64,000 bases of DNA, taken from assembly GCF_000224145.3 (NCBI RefSeq), contig NC_020175.2, positions 4,511,800 to 4,575,799 of the forward strand, given 5' to 3'. The stretch is from Ciona intestinalis (Eukaryota > Chordata > Ascidiacea > Phlebobranchia > Cionidae). Below, piece by piece: positions 25,151 through 36,300 of the stretch. The translations under genes and the position numbers were made by a program. Position 1 is the stretch's first letter. Every line of letters begins with the position of its first letter. The notes below the pieces were generated by a model. The model worked only from the letters and a program-made list of their open reading frames with translations, was not told where the DNA came from and did not search any database.

Positions 25151-26092
25151 CAAGTTTTAAAGTGCGATTTTTCTTAATTTCAATGCCCTTTCATTCCAAT
25201 CGTCGAATATCTCTCTTGTAGCTATATTTTACCAAAAACTGCAGTCCCTACCTAGAAATCAATGCGATAGCAATCTTATTGGAATGCATTAATATTGAAG
25301 ATATAGATGGGATATCAATTATATTGGTTGGGGTGTAATCCTCAATGATTGACGCGTTATAGTTTTGCACACGTTCCTATGCAACAACCTTCCGACGTAC
25401 ACGCACTTATTAAGACTGGTGTCGCGCTTGTTATAACTTACATGTAATAGGCGATCGCGGGCACACGGATGGGCTGTTGTACGCACGGCTGTTTAGATCT
25501 TATCAGCGTAAGGCTGCCGTAAACAAACGCAAGGCTATTTTGGCTAACCGCCTCACGCTCCGGCCCGTGCGCATGTTTGCAGGTACGGAATATGTTTGTC
25601 GCACGATATTTACTTGCTTGACGACCACCGAACCCTGTGTCACCCATGGGTTGTCACAAAATGCATCCGCAAGCCGCTTATAAGTAACAAACACTGTCGT
25701 TTGCGCCTTTTAAGCCGACTTTAAGCATTGCAAGCTTTTCCAAACTATTTCATTTTCGCTGGTTGATAAGTTCATCCGATCTCGATCCTCGGTTATCCGA
25801 TGTGTACTGATAAACATGCACGACCCTGTGCTACCTAAACCGGACTTAATTAAAACTCATGTCGGCGGCGTTTGTATCTTTTCTACGTTATAAGCCTGAC
25901 GACTGATGTTCTGGAACGTGAGAGAAAATCACCACTCGTTACGTAACAAATAAGGCATTGTTCATGATAATAAGAGAAAAAACACGAACACAAGACGACA
26001 TAAATTGAAGTGATGACTTATAAATAAATATGTGTACGAAAAGTGACCACAGTGAGGGGTTACAGGGAGAATGGCAGTCTCACGTGACTTGG

Positions 26093-26122
26093 TGACGTAA
26101 CAGTGACGTAATGGTGACGACA
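26093..26122 (+). promoter_or_regulatory. Three CRE-type TGACG sites at 11-base spacing
   Basis: TGACGTAA at 26093, TGACGTAA at 26104 and TGACGACA at 26115 repeat exactly every 11 bases, about one helical turn, so all three would face the same side of the DNA. A CACGTGAC E-box-like site lies just upstream at about 26081. No gene start is recognised next to it; the target may be the minus-strand peptide gene or an unseen transcript. Confidence 0.4.
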
Positions 26123-27413
26123 TTATGAGCTTGTAATAGTGAAGCCGCGCCTCCGTGCCGGAAATGTATAATGCAACCCGTGCCTGGTGTTCGCTGATAC
26201 ACGAATCAGAAACACCGACAATTATAGTATTAAGCTGTATGACTTATGTGTACCGGCTTGAGACCAAAGCCCGGAATTACTCTTATTATTCTGGGTGTAA
26301 TTGCAGCAGATGTAAGTGCGGGGTCTTTGAAATGGTTGGTATAGAATGCGAGGGATTCGAAAAAATTCTGACACTCCATATAGAAACAACATTAACGCGA
26401 TGTCCGGGGCGTAATCGTGTGGCGCGACTTCGAGTGCAGAGAGGTCTGGAAATAAAAACAGTTTGTTAAATGTCAAGTCATCTGCGATAAGATGCGATCG
26501 TATGCATTAGTCACTATTATAAGGCTCATACGCAGGTACATCCAAATCGGTGCTTGTTTTCAATTGTCGTTGGCTCGTTTTCAAACGAAACATCGTTCGG
26601 GAGAAACGAAATTTATTATGGAGCTTTCGAGTCATTCTCTGGTATGCTCCTGGGCGGTTGGACGCCACGACAAACAGGTTTTCTATTTAGTTCTTCGTGC
26701 TTAGTCACTGGTGTGATTTAAACGCACGTAAACTGTGACTAAAACTGCAAATCAGTACGTTTATGCCGTCTTGTTTATTAATAATATGCAGAGCGTCAAT
26801 ACTTTTGGGAAAAACTTTACGCGCCGTGTCTGCCTGTTCCAGTAACCTTACAGAAATCACTCTTAAAGATTGCTGTCGATTTTTATAACCCTCCGTAGCA
26901 TTATAATTGTTTTAGGTTATATTAATTGGTTGTACTCGATTGAACAAACGCAACAACTGCTAGGGTCCGTTTGCGCTAACAAAATCACTTTCGCGCATTG
27001 AACATTCAAACGTACTTTTTAGTTTAAATAATAATAACCGAGGTCCCCGTTTTAAAAGCTTAGGTAATTAATTCTATTTTCTTTTAAGCTGAACTACGTT
27101 CCGTGTTTATACAAAATATAAAAGACATAACACGCAATGATAAACAGGTAGATCATTGCAAACCTCGCGATTGCTTTTTAAGTAAGTTGTCGACAGGTAA
27201 ATTATTATAACCCGTTTCGTTTATAATATTATAACAAACCGGTAAAAGTACAGCTTGGGCATATTTCTATGCATTTTGTCCTAATAGTAATTATGTCTAT
27301 GACCTGAACCCATTTTATGCCTTTATATAAACGCATGCGAGTTTTTGGAGAGTTTAACAATATATACATCCTTAACTAAAACAAATCATATCTTGAAATA
27401 ATTCGATTCTTAC

Positions 27414-29567
27414 CTGGTGCTACAACCTTCTTGATGCGGCGAAGTTAGGCAGATGTTTGCATCCGAATTTTGGGTTTCTTGAGATCCGGTCAAGTGGGGA
27501 AAGAAATCCGCATTTAACTATTCGCCTGCACTCCCCACTGTGGTTCATGTAGCACCGTGGACGGTTGTAACGGGCACGGTATCGGCTCTGTGTCACCCTG
27601 CGCAAGAACCATAATTATTAGAACCGGAATAACTGCGGATTTTAACCAGCGTTATAATTCACGCCCAGACCGGTCCTATAAAGTATTGCGCAGTTGCAGA
27701 ACAGGTTAAATATTTCGTGGTTTTATATTTTACAGTTTTTTCGGGAGTAGTCACTTTTGGTTTTTGCGGAAATTTATTTTGGAAGATTTTGTTAAAAATA
27801 CTTGGCTACTTACGAAGAATCGGTGCCGCCATGAGGCTTCTTCCCATGTTTCCAATTTCTAGGAAACGGCGCCCCCCTGCGGACGTGTCGCTGTTTTTTG
27901 TCGTGCGATACAATGTAGTCGTAATCTGAGAAAAAAAACATGATAGATAAAAAAGCGAAAAAACATTGAAAAAAGAGGGTTACCACTTTTAAATGAAATA
28001 AATTAGAAATGGTAAACATTGGATACACGTTAACAATGAAAATCCAACTAAGACACAAGTAAAACATTATAAATAAATGATGAAACTATTAAGAAACGGT
28101 ATTTAAGCATGTCGTTTACCTTGTGATAGCGAGTAGATTAAACGTGGAATTAAAAAACTTGGTGACGTCAGATCGCCAGGGTCGGATGACCCCTCAGTAT
28201 TTGGACCAAGAGTGCTGAGAAATTTTTGTAGAAGATCTGGTGTTGTCTGAAAAAAATAAAGTTATTTAGAAAGATGTTGTCGTTGGGCGAAGAAGAGTTT
28301 GTTTTCTTTTGGGGGCGCTTAAAGCGAAACTCGTGCACCGGAAAGTTTCCGAGGTCCTATATATTCTCGTATATTTTTGGCGTGTCACGTCTTAATTATT
28401 CTGATGGTGACGAAACAATGAAACCACACAGCGTGTGTGTACGTCACAATGGACCGTTTGTTAGTGTCGCTTCGTTAGCGTTTACGGCGTTCTTTTTGTT
28501 GCGTCACGTTTAATGAAGCGTGTGTTACTATCGCCTAATTTTAGTCGATTTATTGCGGGTTTTTGGGAACAGCATGAGCGGGATCGATAGCGTGGTATGT
28601 GAATTCGTCCGGTATGTTAGTTTACAAGAGAAATTAAATTTGACATTTTGACTCCTGTTAATGACTCACAAAATTGTAGGGTGCTCAGCTCTGATCAGAT
28701 AATTGAGCGCATCAGCTGGTACGTGGCGGACCATCGCGTAGGGATGTAAGTAATAATTAATCCGATGATTCGGAGGCGATAACCTTGATTAGGTGAGTTA
28801 TATATAGAAGACGTCCTGTAAAAATCTTAGTTCTTCAATTCGGAACGCGGAATTTGATATAATTGCAACCCTAGCCGGAATTCAGAAGCTGATTGGTCCT
28901 CGCCACCCACGTGACTATGTTCGTAACAATCCCAATAACAGTGGCGGAATCGCGACCGCGCGAAGCCCCGCCATCTTCCCGTCGTGGCACGACTAAATAT
29001 ACACGCACCGCATCGCCACAGAAAACATATGACCTGTGAGAAGCCTCCGTATACGCATGCCATCTGCGCAATTAAACTACAGGGCGTCACGTTCTTATTT
29101 TTTATAAAATCCCACACTCGTGTAAAACAACCAGATAAAAATCTAACGAGGGAGAAAAACCTCCGGATCCCTAGAAACTGACTTTTGACAGTCATCTACA
29201 CTTCGAACGTCACATCCAAATTTACATTGATTTTTTTAAGATAATCGCCGTGAATATCAAAACCGAGTGGGTTGCAACATGTTTTCGAAATAGCATGCGT
29301 GACAAGAGCCTTTCACGTAGGAAACTTATTAAAGTTTTTTATCGCATTTCTTTTAGTTTTTTTCAGCGTCATTGGCAAATAAAAACTCTCAAAAAATCGC
29401 CAAAATGCCAATACATTCTGGCAATTTCCTAACTTTGATTTAAAACCTGTAGCCTGTAGAAGTTTTGATAAATATTTCCAAACTCTTACCTGTGTCGTTG
29501 GTCTTGCCGATGTCCGGACGACGAACATCGTTGTCATAGCAACGCTCCATACGTGAAAGAGCTTCAT
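27414..29567 (-). CDS. Secreted peptide precursor with natriuretic peptide/osteocrin-like C-terminus
   Basis: Four minus-strand exons join in phase to 164 residues: 29567-29490 (ATG), 28246-28120, 27925-27814 and 27597-27414 (TAG at 27422-27420). All six junctions are GT/AG, with pyrimidine-rich acceptors for exons 2 and 3. Exon 1 is a signal peptide (MKLFHVWSVAMTTMFVVRTSA, cleavage near A21). The middle is a pro-region with basic processing sites (KK 78-79, RHVRR 81-85, KK 97-98). The C-terminus has four cysteines (121, 129, 135, 152). The last pair encloses CGFLSPLDRISRNPKFGC: the D-R-I triplet, the seven residues from I to the closing cysteine, and the final G-C match the natriuretic ring, and SPLDR matches osteocrin. 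The ring is 18 residues instead of 17, and the C121/C129 pair is not natriuretic-like. Vertebrate natriuretic peptides act on receptor guanylyl cyclases; osteocrin binds the clearance receptor. The stop lies only five bases before a donor (CAG|gtaag), so an intron in the 3' UTR is likely. A CRE cluster lies upstream. The gene model is good; the family call is tentative. Confidence 0.68.
28890..28981 (-). promoter_or_regulatory. GC-rich promoter-like block inside intron 1 of the peptide gene
   Basis: Contains an inverted CCAAT box (ATTGG near 28892), CACGTGAC (about 28909) and, on the minus strand, AAGATGGCGGGG (about 28968-28979), the YY1-type element that often overlaps animal transcription starts. 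The region is clearly more GC-rich than its surroundings. An ATG in the YY1 motif opens a short hydrophobic frame (MAGLRAVAIPPLLLGLLRT then stop), without a clear partner exon. It could be an alternative promoter. Confidence 0.3.
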
Positions 29568-29798
29568 ATTTTTGTTTATATTCCTTTTCGTTGTTTCGGT
29601 TGCAAAAGTAAATTAAACTCCCCTCCGAGTTTATTTCTTCTATATATTCTGAAGTTCGCTGGTTTAGACACGTCTCTAGTGACGGGCAAGCTTTGTCAGT
29701 GAATACTCGGATCAGCGCACGGAGCTAGTTATAACGCTGCAGAAAACGTGAGAAAAACGCTAAAAGAAGTCGGGCGGTGAAGCCGATGGGTGGCTCTT

Positions 29799-30016
29799 TT
29801 ACGTCACTGCCGGTTTCGTTTGTGATGTTATAAAAACGACGCGATCTAAAAGAGTCTTTATCCTTTCACAATTTACGACTTTCTTCGAAAGAAGTTAGAT
29901 AATGGAAATAGGCTTCTGTGACGTCACGATCTCTTGTGGCTCGTTCATGTGTTTTATTTTGATGACGTCACAACTACTATTTATCTTTCGCCGTTGACAA
30001 GTTACCGTTGACGTCA
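29799..30016. promoter_or_regulatory. CRE/ATF cluster with TATA box between divergent reading frames
   Basis: Four CRE sites lie within 220 bases: TTACGTCA at 29799-29806 and TGACGTCA at 29919-29926, 29963-29970 and 30009-30016. A TATAAAA at 29829-29835 lies on the plus strand 30 bases after the first site. On the minus side, an atatata run near 29640 stands about 75 bases upstream of the peptide gene's ATG. The cluster separates the minus-strand peptide gene (ATG at 29567) from a plus-strand frame at 30036. CREB control is typical of peptide hormone genes; direction and use are inferred. Confidence 0.5.
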
Positions 30017-30035
30017 TAATTATGCTAACTGCACG

Positions 30036-30329
30036 ATGGGAACGCCAAATGCGATGTCGATGGTGGATGAACAATATTATTATCAAATTAAATTCGCTCC
30101 GTCGAAGGAATTCCTTTGGTTTATAGCAGGAACGTTTTGCAGCTTGGTTTTCTTTATTTCCACTACAAACACAAATCCTACTGGTCTACATGTCAACTCG
30201 GACACCGCTACACGTTCTGATAGAAATTCTGCACGAAAAACGCCCAGACCGCATAGTATATTTAAATGGTTCCACAAAAAACTGCATACCGGGGTCGGAA
30301 GAAGTTCGTGGCAACAACAGAAACAATGA
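30036..30329 (+). CDS. Candidate small single-pass membrane protein or first exon (unrecognised)
   Basis: A 97-codon frame starts MGTPNAMSMVDEQYYYQIKF and has one hydrophobic segment at about residues 27-42 (EFLWFIAGTFCSLVFFIST), then a polar threonine/asparagine-rich and basic C-terminal part. The layout (short N-terminal tail, one membrane span, polar stem) would suit a type II membrane protein. It follows a TATA box and CRE cluster, which is the main support. No family is recognised, no good donor or polyadenylation signal was seen, and an open frame of similar length exists on the opposite strand, so chance is possible. Confidence 0.25.
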   Translation: MGTPNAMSMVDEQYYYQIKFAPSKEFLWFIAGTFCSLVFFISTTNTNPTGLHVNSDTATRSDRNSARKTPRPHSIFKWFHKKLHTGVGRSSWQQQKQ

Positions 30330-33300
30330 GTTAATTTTATAAATTTTTGCGGCGCAATCCGACTGTGCCTTTCTCCTTTCCGGAAGGTTAGCGAAGTAAT
30401 CAAGTAATTAATATGAATTTCTGCACATACCTGTTGTATCCGCAACGACAAAGCTTAATTGTATTAACCAAAAGTTGCCGGTAGCATTGAAATCTCGTAA
30501 CGTGCCCATTTAAATAATAATACCGTGCCCATTACCCGAAAATCTGTATTCGCTTTGTATAGTTCTTCAGTCTAAAATAAGAATTTTTATAAAACTTCAG
30601 GCAAAAAAGAGAACATTTTAGACCGGCATTAAACCGCGCGACAGGAAGCCAGTATACGGAGCTTAATGTTTCCTTAAGCGTGGTTCAAATATTTGTGGCT
30701 TTCCAGTTTCTAAATTTTCCTTTTGGTTTACTTTTACGCCCAGGTATTTAGACCGTTATTTAACATATGCACCTGTTTAACCCCGCAGTTAATCGTTATA
30801 AGGTAATTACGGCATCTTGTTACCTGGTATTTCTCAGTTTAGGTGCAGCATATATTAATCAATACACCACAAGCTTGTGGTACAAAATAAACAGATTAAA
30901 TATTGGTCTCAAAAAGTGGTGTACCTAAAGTCTGTTTAAAAGTTACGGAAAACAATTATCCAAAGCGTGTACGGCGGTTTCGTTCGAATAAAACTGCAAT
31001 TTAATTCTTATGTCTTCGGACGTGATTAACTATTACAGGCAAAATTATTGGATTATTTCTCGATCCTTCGCAACAAAGGGGCTTTATGTTATGATACGTA
31101 GGCTAATCACGGTTGCATCATTAAGCCGCAATGACTTTCCTTTGTTTTGAATATGACACAGTTTTAAGAATAATGGTGATATGGTTCGTTGTGTTTGTGT
31201 TCTACATGATAACGGGTGTGAAGTTAAAAACATCCTTTGTTTTCGTTAATGTCGTTAGCAGAGCTACTTTAATTAAAAAAGAGACCTCTCGTCTTTTTAC
31301 TGAGAAAAACGTCCTAACATGTTGTTATCAAATTAGCTTTAATTAGCCAGTGTACAATGTGCTAAAAATAGCGACACCTTCCGTACTGTTTACGCTACGT
31401 TTTGTAAGGCGCTTTTAATCCTGGTATTAGCTATGTTAATCTTTTTCTCGTACTTAAAGCCGAATGAATTACAGTCTATGTAGCCATAGTGGGTTATATT
31501 CACCACCAACTTGGCAAAAGTTAAAATTCCTTGAATGTTTCGCTTTGTTTTGTGATTTCGCCTCGAAATCATTCGAGTTACAAGTTTTGTAACCTCAAGC
31601 GTGTATTAGAGACACCGACTATTAATCAAAGGATAAACGGGTGTGCTGAGTATAGCTTTAGTGCGAAACACAGAACCCACATTTGCTGCACTCTAACCAT
31701 CAACAGATGTTCGAAACACCAAAGACAACCGCCGTGTGTGATTATGGCAATTATCTAACGTGTTGGATTAGTTGCTGGTCTGTTTATTAGTGGAATTTGA
31801 TACTTAACGCGGACTTTAGATGCAGAGGGTGGCGTTGTCTAAGTTTATTGAGGTCCGGGCTCGTCTAAGCGGGTTAAAAAGCGGACTGAGACGGCGGGAA
31901 GGTATTTATCAGTTATTTGTTCGCTTTGCGCTATACGATTCTGCGAACCGGTGCAGTTTTGAAGGGAGAAAATGGTGTGAACATGATACGTGACAAGCCC
32001 AAGTTAGGGAAGTTAGTCTTCGGCTGCGTGGCGAATTGGTAATGGGACGATATATGTTCAATCTGTCACGGCTTGCCCACCTAATCCAAGTTCCGCGAAA
32101 AATTTAGGGGGCAATGAAATAAATAAGTTTTTATGTCGCTTACTTCATGTCGTGCAAGTCGCTGCTTTATTGCACAGTTGGCTGCAAGGGCGGAGAATAA
32201 TTGGTCTACTTTCTGCTCCGTAACAACACGATCGACTCAAATTTTTCAAGTTCAAGGTTCGCATATTTTAAATCCATCCACGTTTTTGGAACCAACCCAA
32301 GTATTAAGTGGCGACAACAGCGAAATTTTTGCCGCTATTTTTAGCCATAGGGTAGCGGGCAGTGCTATGTATAGACGCCTGCCAATATTATACGGGCATA
32401 AATTTTATATCAGGAGCTCACGGAAGATGTAACGAGGTTGCGAACCACGTTCCTCGGAAAAATTAATATTCCGGGTGTTTACACCTCGTATAAACAGGAC
32501 AAGGTTTTATAAATCATGCTTCGCACGATTCCGGGCTGGCCGCATTACTTCCGCGGTGCATGTTCGCGCAATTCGCCGTGAAAAGGAACAGACCAGTGTG
32601 AAAAACCCGATTTTGCGCCTCAGCCCTGATCGTGATTCGGCACACAAAGAGACAGAAGCTTTCTGTCAATAACTGCGACCTGTGTGACCGAAGCGAATGG
32701 AAGCATGACGAAGCAAAAATTACGTAAACATTTCATCTATTTTTGGTTGTTGTCGTTGGAAAAATACTACCCATGTCCCACACATCATAAACACTGTTGG
32801 AATAGTAACGCTTATACTATACCACGCCCACCTCTTTCTCAATTGTCTGAAAAAGTTGACTGTGGCCGCCGTAAAAAAACATCTAAACGAGAAAATGAAG
32901 ACCCTAATAACTCTTCCCCTCGCAAGATATAAGATGAACCGAGATTTTCGTTTCAATTTAGCAATTGCTGGTTCCATTCGCAATACCTGCGCTAAATTAC
33001 ATCCGCCGTAGACAAATATTTAGGCAAAATGTTCAATCAACATCCCGGCAACTAAAGAGAATTTGCAACGGTATCGTCGCCAACTTACCCCAAGCATGCC
33101 TCGTTACAAGACGATACGCTGGCAGATAAGGACGCTAAGCACCTGTATACGTCGAAGTAACAAGTCTAACAGCCACGATACCACATAGCTGACGATAAAC
33201 ACTGATACAAAAACACATCAGAATAACTTTTTAAAAGCCGAACCCATAGTGTGCTGAGAGAAAATCGCTTATAATGTTTTTGACAATAATTGCCTGGGCG

Positions 33301-36300
33301 ATTCCAGACTGGTGGCAGCTCTGACCGCAGTTGGTCATCGTCCATTGTAATTACCGAGCCACAGGAAAACAAATGTGTTTGCTGGCGTTATAATTGCTAC
33401 ACTGATTCAACGCGTCGATAATATTTTTCAGTCAGTGTGATGGTAAAAACTTCCCTTTCCGCTTGTCAGCACATAGTATAGAACCGTCGGATTTTGGCGA
33501 ACTGTTTCCTATATTCGCATTAAATATTTAACACAATTCTTTAATTTACTCTAAACACCCAACGTTGTACATTATTTATACACAATCCGCCAGTTTTACT
33601 CTTTTCAACAATGAATTAACAACCGCACCAGAACAAAACTCTATATTGTGGGTTATGGTGACACGTGTCCGTCGATTGGCGGATCTAAGTGATTGTATGT
33701 ACGTCAATTCTTCGATTAAAAGCACCGATAGGTGTAGAATTCCTATCCGTGTCCAAAAATCTTGTCACCATTAACGTGATCAGCCGCTAAAAAAAATGTT
33801 TTCTTTTTAAATACTTCGACTTTAATGCATCGATTGCACACACATTTGCTTGATGTATTCCTACGCCGGCTTTGGCTTTTGCTGGATAATGAGGCGATAA
33901 AATAATCGGTAACATTTACCAGAGCTTACGCGTCATGCTAATAGGCCATCACGCAATCTAGGCATTAATAATGCATGTCGTACGCACGACGTTGAATAAA
34001 GAATAAGGTTGTGTTACATAAGTTGAATATTCTATTTTTAAGCAGCGCGCGTCAAGTATTGCAAGACACTCATTGATCCACATTATACTTGACACGATGA
34101 TATAGTCTTAAAAATAAGTTTCAAATTTTGGCAGAAATCTATTTATATCACCCAATTTATTAACGACGAAATTGTTTTTATCGTTTGTCTATCTTCCCAA
34201 TAAACCGACATGACAGTTTTCTAATATTTGCACTTAAAACAACCCAGCTTGTTACCGGTTGATATGTGCCCGCAGGGATTATGAGTCAAGTTATGCAATC
34301 TCCCAAGTGTAAATGCAATTTAAGACGAATCCGCTGTCAGGTTACGCAAACGTCCATGAAGATACAGACGAGATAAAATCACCCGCACTGTATAGCAATG
34401 CATCTCTATATTGCAGCCTGAAGTGATCGTGAGTTCATATACAGGATGCTTGCGTTCTTCCGCCCTGCCTACGCACTGTTTACGATTTGACAGCGATGTA
34501 TCACAATTGATTCATAAGTGACCTGATTTATGCAGAAAAAATGACCTCATTCTTTGAAAAGGTGTTGCCAACTAAGACTCATTATCATGATGGTAAATAA
34601 AAACCGGTTTCTCTGCCTGCAAGTATCCGCATGTGCTGATATGTCCATAAACATTGCCGCACTTTGTTGACCTAACCAAAAATAGTTTCAATTTAGGTTT
34701 CTTACTTCGAACCAGCGACTCCAAAGTTTTATTTAACATTTCTAATCATGACGTAAGATCTTAACAAGTATGTGGCATGAAATCTCGATCTAACGGAGAT
34801 GCCCGAGTGGTACGACTGCAGCCATTATCTTGCGTTAATATAAGAAGTAATTAAAGTCAAATTCCCGATATAGCATGCGATAATATTAATCTTGTTTTAG
34901 GAAGATGTCCGGAGATTCCTTTTTGGCATTCAACAGTTCAGTATGTGTGTGATCAGCATATTCAATATATGGAACATGCATACTATTTGCAAGAAGCAGG
35001 ATTCAAACGACTCCAGTTTCGGGTGCGGTCAACGAAAAAGTTCTCCCGTCCGCCTCAGTAGAAAAAAATGCTCGGAACTATCCTTACAACTGACATCATT
35101 TTGAGGTATGTATAACCTACAACTTAATTTAAATGACTACATAATGTCCTAACGATTTGCTTATTACGATTTAAACAATTCAAGGCGTAGTTTTATGTCT
35201 ACCGGAATATCACCCCTGATATCATCGCCAATTTGAAGTAATTCTCCATAAAAACTTCCTTATCAGTTACACCACCCACGGTTTATTTGAAATGGTCCCT
35301 AATTTAACAAGGTTGACGTTATAGAGTCGCACGTTGTACTAGTTTGCGTGTCCGGGTATGAGTAATGGGGGAATGCGGTACAAACAAAACCTCTCACGAT
35401 CTATCGAGGTCTAAAACAAAGCTTTGTTATTTTTCAGGAAATTAGCTGTCAACAAACACCCATGTGAAAAGATCTGACCTCTCGCAGGACTTCGATTTCT
35501 CCTTGATTGCAACGTAAGAGGTGTACATGTAAACGGGATCCTGATAAAATTGTCACCGTGGACATGTAAGCCACAACCTCAACGCACTGTCGACCTATTG
35601 ATTGAAGAAGGTAATAGGACAATATTGTCATATGATTTCGAATCAGGTTTTCAATTTAAAGATTCTCATCTTGATGCAAATTTTCTTACAAAACAAAGGG
35701 GATGCTTCAAAGTAAAATTATCGTCACGAAGAATCTTTAAATCTTTTTATCGCCACCTTGCTGTCTGTTATCTTATGCAAACTCACATTGACAACACGAA
35801 CGAAACGGTTGACTCATCTCTTGTACAATAGCGCCGTCTAGCGGTACACAAAAGCAAAATAATGTGCTTTTATTGCATATGTACTGACACAGCAGTTAAA
35901 GTTTCTAAAACTAACCCGGTAAAGCGTAAATTGACAATAAGAAGTTTTGAAATAAACAAACGCTTTTCACGCCACTACTCTGTATGCCACCAAGTGCTGT
36001 ACAACTTCACAAAATATGATTACGCCTTTTAGGAGAAGCAGGTGTATGGTATGCTCGAGTATTTTCATAGGCTTTACACTACATAATAATGTTTTCATCA
36101 GATCTGCCTGTATGGCTCACACATCGGATTGATCCTGTTACATGCTGCTTCAGTAGTTAGCAAGAACTATCTTCTCTGTACTGATCAACAAAAGCAGCTC
36201 CAGGGCGCCATCTTGTGGAAATGGTTAAACCTGTCAAAGCAAGAGGTGAAATGCTGACATGATGGTAAGCCCTTAAAATTTTTAATTTTTTTTTTCGTAA

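Larger units (their letters stand above)
24189..27413. other. Non-coding spacer between the KCNMB-like and natriuretic-like genes
   Basis: About 3.2 kb holding the 3' UTR of the plus-strand gene, a truncated MITE (24976-25150), a helically spaced CRE-type triplet (26093-26122) and the 3' UTR intron of the minus-strand peptide gene. Open frames of 60-104 codons at 24055-24336, 25438-25694, 26155-26476 and 26492-26704 overlap on both strands and show no domain; I do not call them. Confidence 0.5.

Noticed and set aside
26155..26469. 104-codon cysteine-containing frame after the CRE triplet
   Set aside because: No signal peptide, no family resemblance, and an open frame of similar size on the other strand.
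28827..29195. 122-codon minus-strand open frame inside intron 1 of the peptide gene
   Set aside because: GC-rich promoter-like sequence lengthens open frames here on both strands; no domain, and no splice link to the phase-consistent exons on either side.
30083..30451. 122-codon minus-strand open frame
   Set aside because: Low-complexity mix opposite the plus-strand candidate at 30036; no signal, domain or promoter support.
34795..34865. tRNA-like stretch (gatgcccgagtggtac, similar to a tRNA A box)
   Set aside because: No proper B box at the right distance and no cloverleaf pairing that I can form.
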